DNA from: Notospermus geniculatus
Lineage: Eukaryota > Nemertea > Pilidiophora > Heteronemertea > Lineidae
DNA length: 64,000 nt
Assembly (NCBI GenBank): GCA_002633025.1
Contig: NMRB01001190.1
Coordinates: forward strand, 132,977-196,976
Direction: 5' to 3'
The translations under genes were made by a program, and so were the position numbers. Below are positions 48,373-58,490 of this stretch, piece by piece. Position 1 is the first letter of the stretch; every line of letters starts with the position of its first letter. The notes under the pieces are model-generated. The model worked only from the letters and a program-made list of their open reading frames with translations. It ran no database searches and was not told the DNA's origin.

Positions 48373-49445
48373 GTTTGGTTTTGTTTCCTCGTGTGCAGCG
48401 TCACATTTCTTTGCTATAGCGATCTGGTTTCGTTCATTTTGTTCGTGTTGTTCGCGTCTTACGCTTTTACTCCTTTCACAATCAACTAGTAGCCTTACTA
48501 AACTGATAGAATTTGATAAACTCTGAGCAAAAGAATGGAAAACGCTTTAATAATTAATAAAAATCAGATAGTGAATACGATGGCATCAAAAAGGCGGAAC
48601 CGTTTCATCTTCAAATACTTAGTAGTTCGTAGTTGGCAATATTCAATCCGAATGCCGAGTACCTCGGGAGATTTCCACACGTTGCAGTTGTTAAAGGGTA
48701 CAGTGGCGCCACCTGTGACGTGCTGACGTCACTCACGGTACTCTGCAGTAATCCTGGACCTTTTCCAGTCACGCACCTCTTCCACAGCTAGAGGTGACGT
48801 GTCCTGTGGTTACAATTCTCCCCAGTTTCACAGAAAAAAAAAGCAAAGAAGCTACAAGTGTTTGAGCCTTTTTGTTGCCGCGATTCGATGAAGATAGATG
48901 CATTGATGACGTAATCGCTAGACGAGATCTCACGAGATACTTTGGTGTATGTTGGAGGTTTTCTTCACGTTCCTGGCATTGGAAATGCTTCATCTTTCTA
49001 ACCTGTTGGAAATAATCCGATTTCATTCTTTTATAATCTTCGAATTCAAGTCGCCTGTTTTCTGGGCTCCAGCCTTCGTTCAGACAAGGAGTAAACAGGC
49101 GGATCTTATCTGTTTGTTCTCGGTAAGCGAGAAGAATGCACTTTTAGGACATCACCCATGTGTTGCGGAGGATGCATCCTCCCGTGGGAAACATTGAAAC
49201 ATGAAGCATTTTCAATTCTTATCATGTCTTGTCAACTGTTTCACAATACTCTTCACTGTTTTTTGAATGTCACGACGTTTGATATTAGTTCTATGTTTCA
49301 TGTCTTGGTCTTGCTAGCAATTTTATGTTATTGCCCCGAATCAGCTCAGAGGAATCAAAATTTGTCCACACCATGTCTTTTATAAATGATTCGGATCCAG
49401 TACGTGGTTCGTTTGCCTGTCTCCCCTACTTTATCTTTCGAATCT

Positions 49446-50782
49446 CAGAGACAAACAGCAGTCACAGTCCATGATCGCGCCAGCATTTTTTACTTTCCGC
49501 GACAACAACAACAATAACAACACACTGTTACGGCGGCCATCTTGAACTCGGTCGTTTGCTGTTCAAAAAATATTTCGTCTTTGATTTTTCTGTACCTTTG
49601 TGCTGATTCCTGGGTAGATCATGTCCACTTTATCTCTCAATTAATGTTTCGAATTTCTGTCCAATCGAGGCTGTTGAGGTCCCATTTTACAAACTCTAGC
49701 TCATGTGATTTGAACAATATGACATCATATATGGCACCTCGACAGCCTCTCACTCACTGACGTCTATCTGCGCATGCGCTTGCGTCCGCGCACGGCGACT
49801 TTTGAACGATTGCATTTTACTTCTAAATGTCCTTGGGGTGTATAATCTCTTCAAGACTATAAACTTTCAATTTTTTTCTCTGATTGTTACAAAGTGAATG
49901 AATCTTACGTGTAATCGATAAAATAGAAAATATTGATTGATTTTTTTATTGCTGCATGATGCGTGGCATTCTTAAAGACATGTTTAAGTGTTAAACTACA
50001 AACAGTTATAGATTTTAATATGAATTTGAATCATTTTTTATCCGTTACTCTGAATGGCTTAATTGTTTCAATCCTCAACTTCAAAGTGCGTCTTGTTGAG
50101 TTTCGTTTTATCGGAATGNTCCCAGATACAAACAGGAGTTACAATACAGTCCATGATCGCGCCAGCATTTTTTACTTTCCGCGACAACAACAACAACACA
50201 CTGTTACGGCGGCCATCTTGAACTCGGTCGTTTGCTTTTCAAAAAATTCGATTTTTCTGTACCTTTGTGCTGATTCCTGGGTAGATCATGTCCACTTTAT
50301 CTCTCAATTAATGTTTCGAATTTCTGTCCAATCCAGGCTGTTGAGGTCCCATTTTACAAGCTCTAGGTCATGTGGTTTGAATAATTGGACATCATATGGC
50401 ACCTCGACAGCCTCTCACTCACTGACGTCTATCTGCGCATGCGCTTGCGTCCGCGCACGGCGACTTTTGAACGATTGCATTTTACTTCTAAATGTCCTTG
50501 GGGTGTATAATCTCTTCAAGACTATAAACTTTCAATTTTTTTTCTCTGATTGTTACAAAGTGAATGAATCTTACGTGTAACCGATAAAATAAATATATTG
50601 ATTGATTTTTTATTGCTGCATGATGCGTGGCATTCTTAAAGACATGTTTAAGTGTTAAACTACAAACAGTTATAGATTTTAATATGAATTTGAATCATTT
50701 TTTATCCGTTACTCTGGATGGCTTAATTGTTTCAATCCTCAACTTCAAAGTGCGTCTTGTTGAGTTTCGTTTTATCGGAATG
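49446..50782 (+). repeat. Adjacent near-identical pair split by N at 50119
   Basis: About 49446-50118 and 50120-50782 match from GTCCATGATCGCGCCAGC to TTTCGTTTTATCGGAATG, with small deletions in the second copy (for example the shorter CAACAACAACAACAC run). Lies in the neuroligin E-F intron. Confidence 0.9.
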
Positions 50783-51089
50783 ACGTCTTGACCTGTCTTC
50801 TTTCTCTCTCTCCACTCTCAAGTTCAGATATCAAAACACAACTTGTTCTTTAGATCATTGTTTCTTTAATCAGTTGCTAAGGAGTATAAAGGGGTGGGTA
50901 CTCTCAACTCGTCTCGTGCTGCGCTCGTCTTTTTCTGTTCTAAAACCTTCCATCGTCGGGCAATCGTCTGGATTACATGACCATCAATTCGGTGAGCGAA
51001 ATCTGTATTCCCACAATGGCCGACATTTTGGACTTAAAAAATTTTTCCTCAAAAATACGAAGAACGAAATGCGAGGTATGAAAGACTGG

Positions 51090-51162
51090 TGTCGAGAGTG
51101 GGATTCGAACCAGCAACCCTGTGATTAGTCGGCAGGCGCTCTACCACCTGAGCTAACCGGCC
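51090..51162 (-). pseudogene. tRNA-like sequence (tRNA pseudogene or SINE head)
   Basis: On the minus strand this reads GGCCGGTTAGCTCAGGTGG, then TAGAGCGCCTGCC, and later GGTTCGAATCC. The A box (TAGCTCAGGTGG) and B box (GGTTCGAATCC) are strong, but the acceptor and T stems pair poorly and the anticodon arm contains extra bases (CCTG...CAGG with an 11-nt loop). It is therefore tRNA-derived and probably not a working tRNA. A TTTTT run lies about 35-40 nt downstream on the minus strand. Confidence 0.7.
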
Positions 51163-51262
51163 TTCGCTACGAGACATTGAAAAATTCTTGATGTCTTTCG
51201 TCAATATACATCTATATATGAAAACTTAGTGGCTGCTGACCCCAACCAAAACCTTTCTAGGC

Positions 51263-51292
51263 CTGATCCCAACCCTAGCCCTAACCCTAAGC
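51263..51292 (+). repeat. Short telomere-like CCCTAA tract
   Basis: CCCAACCCTAGCCCTAACCC and TAAGC: about four degenerate CCCTAA units. Too short to mean a chromosome end; most simply an interstitial or chance tract. Confidence 0.6.
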
Positions 51293-52341
51293 GTTCCCTA
51301 GTCTTCCCAAAAAAATATAGCCAAACACGTGCGGAGAAATTGTGCTTTGAAGGAGAAAACTGCTGTATAAAGAGTTTAGTAGTTTCTATATCAGCCGCTG
51401 GATGGTACTGAAAAATGTGGTGGGAATAAAAATTGGGCTGCCGGGGAGGCTATTCCTCTGGGTTGGGACAGACAAAGGAACTAAACAAACGTATTCACCG
51501 TTTCGGCGGCCTTCCGCCATCTTGGTTTTGCTGCGGGATTTCTTCGTATGCAAATGAGCTGTTGGTAGGCAATTCGTGTTTTGTACCAATCACATGCTTG
51601 GTTTGTCAACCAGATAAGTGCGCGCATGAAATCTCTAGTCTGTAAAAAATAAGATGGCGTGGCTGGCGAAAAGGATGAATACGTCGTTATACAGCACGAA
51701 CTGTCACATTTCATCGGAATACAATATTTATGACCTTGATACAAAAATAAACATCGTACCATTCGCTGACTCATTGATGACATCCGCTTAAACTGTAAAT
51801 CGTCAAAACTGTTCCCATTTTATCGAATTATCGATCGTGGATGAATTACATGTAGAGATAAACGTTAAAAGTCACGAGGAACCAAATTGTAGTCCAAGGT
51901 CAGACTCCAGATTAACAGTTAACTTATACGTCCCTGTAGCAAACACGTTTTGATTTGATTTCTGTCACGTCTATTTTTAGCATTGCACTTTGAACTTTGA
52001 ATTTTAAATTTCGAACTTTGAACTTTGACCTCTCACCTTCCGATGCACGGCTGCTTCCTATCGGCTGCTTATGTGTACACGTAGATGTTTCTTATTCACG
52101 AAATTAAAACAAAAAAAACAAAATGTTCATAAATAGTTAGGCCTCAGCAGCAAAACTACAGACCACGAAAACAATGAAAAGCAAAAAAACAAAATGGGAT
52201 ATTCTCCTGAGGGTAAGTTTTTTGGTATATGCAATCGGCACTGCGGCTTGGCATTGCGGGCTAGCGATCTGCGCTGCTGGAGAATGGCTGGCTATTTATG
52301 ACGATGCTTTAGCTTTTTCTAACATTTCTATTTTAAAGCAG

Positions 52342-53150
52342 GGATGAGGCCCGACGTTCGTAGCCGTTACCGTGGCAACAAGGTGGCGCTGTGGCTGGAG
52401 CTTATCCCCAAAGTTCATAGGGAGGACGATGGTACACCAAAAAGACATCATTTCTTAGACAATTACAACAATCGGTCGACTTTCGAGAAAAATACAAAAA
52501 ATGTGGATGTACCGATGTATATGGTGCCGCCACCGACCAATCCTCCGACGGAGGCGCCGATTACGTATCAAGTTGTGGTAAAGCCGCGAACTACAACGCC
52601 TGACCCCGCGGCGGACGATCATCTCCGGTTTAATCAAGGCACGGAGACATCCGCGGTTGTTGTGGAGAAGTACAGACCGACGGACCCGCAGCCGAACGGA
52701 CGGCCGGTGCTGAATGCTGACTCTAGTATGGCGTTGAGTATTACAATAGCTGTGGGCTGTTCGCTACTCTTTCTCAATATCTTAGTATTTGCAATAGTTT
52801 ATTATCAACGAGACAAGTTGAAAACGAAGAAAAAAGAGGATAAAGCGAGGCATAACAAAGACAATGAAAAAAACCAGGCGCGGTCACCAAACAATCATGA
52901 GGCGGCGGATCATCGCAAGATGAACCACGTGGACTCTAATATGACGCATCATCAGTTAGTAGGCAACCAGACCACTCATCATATTCCTCCGCCACCACGG
53001 ACTAGTTCTGCGATGGGGTCGCATCACCGTTCCCCTGTCAGCAGGTCCCCGTATGACACTCCATCTCACAGGAATTCCCCGTATGCGACTATGACCCGAA
53101 CTTATTCGGACAATTCCGACGACGGTAAGAACCCTGTGACGGTTGTATAG
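52342..53150 (+). CDS. NLGN: Neuroligin exon F: stalk, transmembrane segment, cytoplasmic tail, stop
   Basis: An 809-bp terminal exon after a ttttaaagcag acceptor, phase 1. It begins MRPDVRSRYRG and NKVALWLELIPKVH, the conserved end of the ectodomain. A Pro/Thr-rich stalk follows (PPPTNPPTEAP, KPRTTTPDP), likely O-glycosylated, with an NRS sequon. The transmembrane segment (about residues 132-157 of the exon, containing ITIAVGCSLLFLNIL) is followed by basic stop-transfer residues (RDKLKTKKKEDKAR). The roughly 110-residue tail is rich in His, Ser, Pro and Asn and ends NPVTVV, a class I PDZ ligand (T-V-V). I do not see the PPDYTL-type gephyrin-binding motif of vertebrate neuroligins. Stop TAG at 53148-53150; no AATAAA was seen in the following 1.5 kb. 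Confidence 0.93.
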
Positions 53151-53428
53151 CGCCATCTATAGTTAGATAAATCAATTAATGTGTATGTAGTCTATATAAT
53201 TCTCAAACTTGGCAGATTCAACCTTGTTCCCATGGGTATTTATGAGTCCAGTGAGTTCCAGCATTGGTTTTTACGAAGGGGCTATGGATACTTGTAAAAT
53301 GCCGGTAATAGGTGGCGCTGCGAATGATGTTACCGAATGATGTCACGACGTCACACCTTCAAAGATGGTAAAAATACGTAATTTTACATTATTTCCAAGG
53401 GCAATATTGCCTAACGTTTGTTTCGGCA

Positions 53429-53812
53429 TCATTGTGATAGGTACACGTTTGTCTCGAGTAGTATCAAACCGAAAAAAATTGGGTTGTTTGGGGCAAGATT
53501 TGCATGCAAAACGAAGTCGAGGCTGAAGACTTCGGTGTCGTCATCGATAGCAGCTCCACTAATTTGATGTTGGTTCAACTGCTTTTTCTTTTCGTGATAA
53601 AGGACAGAGGATGGGTAAATCTGTGATCGCTTCAGACAACCTCGGCAATCATAAGAGGCCAAATCAATTTGTGTCTTCTTGGTGTAAGTGTTTTCACAAC
53701 TGACGTCATCATAGTCAAGCGTATATGAAATAAGGGACGACAGACAAATTACCAAAAACCCTGATGGCAAATTATCTGTTGATATTTTGATACAAAATCG
53801 CAAGTCTTTCAC
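53429..53812 (-). CDS. Candidate internal exon or chance frame downstream of neuroligin, unrecognised
   Basis: A minus-strand frame stays open for over 125 codons, from a stop near 53860 to 53429. It includes a hydrophobic stretch GFLVICLSSLISYTL followed by DYDDVSCENTY, DCRGCLKRSQ and YHEKKKQLNQ. This looks like a signal or membrane segment before a cysteine-containing secreted region. There is no ATG at the start (the first possible start is GTG), so it would have to be an internal exon; TTATCATTGCAG near 53831 (minus strand) could be its acceptor. Only 280 bp separate it from the neuroligin stop, on the opposite strand. No family identified. Confidence 0.22.
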   Translation of the reverse strand: MKDLRFCIKISTDNLPSGFLVICLSSLISYTLDYDDVSCENTYTKKTQIDLASYDCRGCLKRSQIYPSSVLYHEKKKQLNQHQISGAAIDDDTEVFSLDFVLHANLAPNNPIFFGLILLETNVYLSQ

Positions 53813-54533
53813 CTGTTCGGGTAAGCATATTGAAACTGCAATGATAAAATACCAAGCACACTACCACAATCAGGCGCCATGACGTCAAGATTGGTTCACT
53901 GATCTACCGCTAGGGGTGTCGGACGTCTGATGACACTAGCGGTGGATCATAGAACTAATCTAGGCCCTAGTACACTGTACCTACTGTGCTTTATGGTGCT
54001 GTTAAACAATGGTGACCGAAATAACTCACAGGGATATTTATTATTATTTGTCACCCGGGACATGTCCAATTTCACGTGCGTTGCATTCTTTAGTGTACAA
54101 GAGTCTTTCCAAAGAAAATGGTGTAGGCCTAGTCCGACAGTAAGTCATAAAATGTCCTTAAAATTGCTGAGAACCGATCAGTTTGCTGGGGTTGGTGTCC
54201 CATAGCGAGCAGACAACGGACAGTATTTTCTGAAGTTTATTTCTACTAAACTATATGCAGTGTGTTATAAAGCAAATGCATTCGGCATTGAATACATATG
54301 CAGGGCTTTAAGAATGAATTTTTGATGTCTGACCTGTCCAATTACTGAAATCATTTATTCTCCAAATCAGGCATTTTCTTCCCAGCCAAAACTTCAAAAC
54401 CAGCATCCGGTAGCAAGATGGCGTCCTCCATAAGTCCGCAGGAATCTCTGTGTTGTAATCTTTATTTGATTCCCGGGTCCTCACAACAGATACCCATTGT
54501 AATATACTGCTGTGACGTTAGGTCTCACCAATA

Positions 54534-54661
54534 GAGAGTTTTCGCCAAGCCCCCGAATCGCCAACGCGAACGCCAATCCCATTTTTCGATGCCACAAAGA
54601 GAGCAGCGAACAATAGGATAGACGTTCGCGTCGGCGTTTCGGGGGCTTTGCTAAAACTCTC
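54534..54661. mobile_element. Fold-back element family 4 (TA-flanked)
   Basis: 128 bp between TA dinucleotides. Arms GAGAGTTTTCGCCAAGCCCC and GGGGGCTTTGCTAAAACTCTC extend about 40 bp with few mismatches, also pairing AACGCGAACG with CGTTCGCGT. No coding capacity. Confidence 0.75.
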
Positions 54662-55272
54662 TATTAAGTCATTCCAGCACTTGAATGAAAATCTTCATGA
54701 ATGCCAAAAGTCGACATTTACTGATGTCGGCTTCGATTACCCGGCGGTACAGTGCTTTGAGCGTCTTCACGTAGCTAACCTTCAACCCCAGGTATCAACA
54801 GAACTATATCTCACATGCCAAATGTCCTATACAGCATGTCATCTTAAAGTTAAGTCAAATGCCGAAGTGTAAGAATGCTATAATTCTCTTTTATGATATA
54901 CTTGTGAATACCGAATCTTTTATAAATGTATCATCTATTTGATGTGCACATTATGTACAAGTACGACTTGGTGTCTACACACTGCAGCATGACCTATCTG
55001 GATGCACTCTATACAAATAGGCCTATAAGCCAGCGTGTCATTGTATATATGTACACTGCATACAGGTTAAAAATCGTCAAGTCACTGTATATACAAGGCA
55101 AGATTTTTTTCTTCTGAAATCTCCATAAATTCAAAGCGGAAGAATCACGCAACAATCTCATGTGATAACGTTCCATATTTCAGCCCGCGCGATGGTTACT
55201 TATTTAACCAATTCTTCATCGACAAAAACGCCCAACATTCGTGAAATTGTGCCAGAGGTCGGCTGCTTCACA

Positions 55273-55393
55273 ATGGGAGACTTTACTGCCGTTAAAGGCC
55301 ACCACCAGTTAGCCGTCCTTGTCAGTGACGTCAAATTTTGTGACGTTCGAGGACCGCTAAGAGGCGGCCTCTAACGGCAGCAAAGTATCCCAT
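55273..55393. mobile_element. Fold-back element family 3, internally deleted copy
   Basis: Ends ATGGGAGACTTTACTGCCG and CGGCAGCAAAGTATCCCAT match the long copies, but the middle is about 75 bp shorter. An inner TGACGTCA remains at about 55327. Confidence 0.72.
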
Positions 55394-55600
55394 TGATTTG
55401 GGTTTTACCAATCTCTGATGTGCTTGATCCCTTTAAAAAATAATCATGCACATTTCAGTTTGTACATGACGCCGTGTTCGACTGTATGTTCGTAGTGGAC
55501 TGGTACCATGATCCTCTGCTGGTACCAGTCTAAGTTCGTAGTTCAACATCCTGAAACCTGGGTCTACGCAAATACTGCTTCCGTCACATTTGTCACTGTA

Positions 55601-55820
55601 CAGAGGGTCTTCACTGACGTCACAACGGCCACGTGAGCGCAACCGGCCATATTTGCCGTCAAAATGGCCGGCGACAACGTCAAAACTATCACGTCATGAC
55701 TTTTTGACGTCACGATCTGTGTGTTGACGCTGTGTTCATGCCGTGACGTCGCTTGACATTTTGACGGCAATATGGCGGCATTGTGTCGTCATGGAAATGT
55801 GAGGTCACGTGAAGAACCTC
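55601..55820. mobile_element. CRE-rich fold-back element family 2, reverse orientation
   Basis: 220 bp between TA dinucleotides (55599-55600 and 55821-55822). Left end CAGAGGGTCTTCACTGACG, right end CACGTGAAGAACCTC. Two TGACGTCA sites (about 55613 and 55707) lie inside. The TA duplication fits a Tc1/mariner-type transposase as the mobiliser; that is inference. Confidence 0.75.
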
Positions 55821-56277
55821 TACAGGGAGCGGTAGGGACCGTCATTGGACTGAGTTTCTCAGCTGGTACTCATTGAAAAGAATCGCGAGTCGTGAAAAGA
55901 TCGTTCTATCACTTTCATAGGAAATGATTAAGTACAGTAGTTGTGTCGTGTTCCGAAATTATTTTTGCAAATAGTGATTTTTTGATCGACTTGTACCAGA
56001 AAACTCCTCCAAGGGGTCTCCTATCAGAACCGTGATAATTTCGACCCCGTGTAACAGGAATCGTAGTCCACATGGAATCTTAGTCCGGTTTTATTGTTCA
56101 AAGACAGATTGGGGTATATGGCGATAGAAACCAATTGTTCAACGAAGGATTACTCGGACTTGAATTCTTAGGATCTCCGTTCCTTTCACACGTCTGGCCC
56201 TAGGGCGGACCCAATGAGCATTAAGATTTTGGAAATGTAGGCCTAAACAGTATTTAACCCTAATCAATTAATGAATA

Positions 56278-56518
56278 GACCATTCTCAAATTCCCAGATC
56301 TGCGCACTTCCTCCGAACTTTCAACCATAACCTCGATCTGAAACCGGGTGACGTGACGCAATCCATTATTCAGCAATGGTCGAGTCTGACGCAACGTCGT
56401 CGACGTCACTGTCGTGGGGTTACCTGCGTCACGTCATTCAGCTTCAGACCGAGGTTACGGTTGAAATTTGGGCGGAAGTGCGCAGATCTTTCTTGTTTAC
56501 GTCAATTTGAGAACGGTC
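56278..56518. mobile_element. Fold-back element family 5 (TA-flanked, long arms)
   Basis: 241 bp between TA dinucleotides. The left arm starts GACCATTCTCAAATTCCCAG and the right arm ends TTACGTCAATTTGAGAACGGTC in 20-base or shorter segments. Inner pairs include AGATCTGCGCACTTCC with GGAAGTGCGCAGATCT, and GGTGACGTGACGCA with TGCGTCACGTC. Arms are roughly 80-90 bp each. Confidence 0.75.
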
Positions 56519-56747
56519 TATTGTCAGACGTAGGCCGATTATACACGTACACGCTTTATACATTGTTCAGTTCGTACTGGTCAAGTGTAAAACAGTATTC
56601 TACAGATTATTCCATTGATATATTATATAATTATTGCTTCACGAACAAGACTAAAAACAATTTATTGATACCACGAGACATTTTCAGGCAAAGAGAAGAG
56701 TAGAATGTACGTAAACCCGCGCGCGAGCTTAAATCTGGCATACTATA

Positions 56748-56969
56748 GAGGTTCTTCACGTGACGTGACATTTCCATGACGACACGATGCCGCCATATTG
56801 GCCGTCAAAATGTCAAGCGACGTCACGGCATGAACACAGCGTCAACACACAGATCGTGACGTCAAAACGTCATGGCGTGAGAGTTTTGACGTCGTCGCCG
56901 GTCATTTGGCGGCCAACATGGCCGATTCTTTGCAGTCACGTGACGGCTGTGACGTCAGTAAAGAACCCT
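56748..56969. mobile_element. CRE-rich fold-back element family 2, forward orientation
   Basis: 222 bp between TA dinucleotides (56746-56747 and 56970-56971). Starts GAGGTTCTTCACGTGACG and ends GTAAAGAACCCT. TGACGTCA occurs at about 56858 and 56950. The interior GTCAAGCGACGTCACGGCAT is shared with the other copies. Confidence 0.75.
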
Positions 56970-57254
56970 TATTAAAGCGTGGTGTGTGAGACAACTTTTT
57001 CATGTTTTTACTTACATAAAAAATATAGCGACACCTGCTACAAACGAAATGCTATCCGCCTAGGCGAATATCCTCAGAGTATTAGGTCACTCTACGCGAA
57101 TATCCCTCGGACAATATTGTTTCAGATCATTCTACGTCATTATTACATTCATCAACCACAAGAACCTGTCTTCGCGGCGAGTTAACCCAATTATGACGAA
57201 CGCGGTGAAAGAATTCCGACACGAAAAGTGGTGGAGAATTAAGATAAGCATTTA

Positions 57255-57358
57255 ACCCGTCAGCACAGCAGCACTTGACTGCCAGTTCCATGGGGACTAA
57301 CTGTTGACCCGTCAGCACAGCAGCACTTGACTGTCAGTTCCATGGGGACTAACTATTG
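57255..57358 (+). repeat. 52-bp tandem pair
   Basis: ACCCGTCAGCACAGCAGCAC onward occurs twice head to tail with one substitution in the shared part (CTGCCAGTTCC versus CTGTCAGTTCC). It ends just upstream of the small ATG frame at 57371. Confidence 0.92.
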
Positions 57359-57370
57359 ACTATCTCCAAT

Positions 57371-57493
57371 ATGGTCGTAGGAATGTTTTTAATGCTGGTC
57401 GTATTAGCCAACTCTTCCCAGGCCTACACTTGTAAAGTTGTGAGTAAGCGAGTGCTACAAAGTATTCCGACAGTCGTCAGCGGCGTAGCATAA
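57371..57493 (+). CDS. Candidate signal-peptide first exon or 40-residue secreted peptide
   Basis: An ATG at 57371 opens a 40-codon frame whose first 18 residues (MVVGMFLMLVVLANSSQA) form a convincing secretory signal: hydrophobic core then S-x-A at -3/-1. YTCKV follows. At 57440 the sequence reads GTGAGTAAG, an excellent splice donor in phase 0, so this may be a first coding exon of a secreted protein continuing beyond. Without splicing it would stop at 57491-57493 with a 22-residue mature peptide. No further exons were recognised. Confidence 0.3.
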   Translation: MVVGMFLMLVVLANSSQAYTCKVVSKRVLQSIPTVVSGVA

Positions 57494-57883
57494 AATCTCA
57501 GTTCTCAGTTCTTCCGTTAAGTATCCAATGACACGATAGCATTCGTAGAATGACTGGGAAGTCAAATCCCATTGGATGATTCTCCTTCAAAATTAGCCAA
57601 TTAAAACTTTTAATACTGACTCTAGCCAATTATAAGTAAGCTAGTTGCTTGAAGTGCAACATGCACAAAGTTAGATTCCAAAATTTTCCGTTTCGAGAGT
57701 AAATGTATTCTCGACCATGTTGTGATTGTATCTACGTATAGACGGAGGATGCTTTGTTAAATGTATTCTTATTGCAAAGGCGTGACTCTCGGTCTTCAAT
57801 AACCGACCGATGAAAATCGGTAAATCACGATTTCATAATGTTGCCTGCCAGGCCGGGGTGCACGCTGTACACGCAGCCAATGA

Positions 57884-58075
57884 GTGGGAGACTTTCCTGC
57901 CGTTAGAGGCCGCCACCAGTTAGCGGTCCTAGAACGTCGTGAAATTTGAGGCCACAGAGAAGTGCACGCCACAGCGTCATCCATAATGACGTGGAGGCCA
58001 GTACGTTCTGTGACGTCAAAATTTGTGACGTTCTAGGAGCTAACAGGCGGCCTCTAACGGCAGGAAAGTCTTCCA
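57884..58075. mobile_element. Fold-back element family 3, long copy
   Basis: Left GGGAGACTTTCCTGCCGTTA, right TAACGGCAGGAAAGTCTTCC, giving inverted repeats of over 25 bp. Flanking CAATG on the left and CATTG on the right are inverted, extending the palindrome. Interior CATCCATAATGACGTGGAGG matches the 37.6-kb copy. Confidence 0.75.
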
Positions 58076-58490
58076 TTGGTCTTGGTGCATTCCTGCCACC
58101 AACTTGTGTCGTAACGATAAAAATTGACAGATTTATGAACACAGTGGTGTCCGCCTTTTATGTCGGATCGCACACCGTCAGGCACTTTTCCCCTCAACAG
58201 CTGCCAGTTACTGCCTTGACATGCAGGCAAATTTGACGTCGACCTAACACTGCTGTCGTCAGGAGACCGTCTTTGGCTTCTGACCCCTAGAAAACCGAAA
58301 TAACACCTTGGCGAATATGTTCGTCTTCAACTCAGGAATTTTCTGATTCTTTTAAGCTATGTTACTCAGATTTTCCACGAACTGCGCAAAACTTGCATCG
58401 AGAGACTTTCTGTGGTTTAGCTATCATCATACCAGAAATAGGGAGTATTACTCTAGATTCACCGTGTCTGAATATGCAAGCCCGGCCAAT

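Larger units (their letters stand above)
45712..52341. other. Neuroligin E-F intron sequence
   Basis: Intron sequence with a tandem repeat (48243), the allele-like pair (49446-50782), a tRNA-like sequence (51090) and a short CCCTAA tract (51263). No alternative neuroligin exon recognised. Confidence 0.6.
32287..53150 (+). other. NLGN: Neuroligin-family gene locus (3' part, six distinct exons)
   Basis: This entry spans a cholinesterase-like adhesion gene lacking its 5' exons. Exons A (32287-32445 or 34048-34206), B (38986-39171 or 41730-41915), C (39612-40277 or 42355-43020), D (43449-43581), E (43876-43991) and F (52342-53150) join with matching phases (1-1, 1-1, 1-1, 1-2, 2-1, 1-stop) to about 689 residues. 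Every internal intron boundary is AG/GT. Neuroligins are postsynaptic type I membrane proteins that bind neurexins. The fold order, the PYW-type YWTNF block, the LHIG...LWLEL block before the stalk and the transmembrane sequence all fit this family as I know it. Gliotactin or another cholinesterase-like adhesion molecule is the main alternative. About 150-200 N-terminal residues, including the signal peptide, are missing; I found no matching exon in 1-32286. Exons A-C appear twice because of probable unmerged alleles. Confidence 0.86.

Noticed and set aside
51263-51292. Telomeric repeat or chromosome end
   Set aside because: Only about four degenerate CCCTAA units inside a gene intron.
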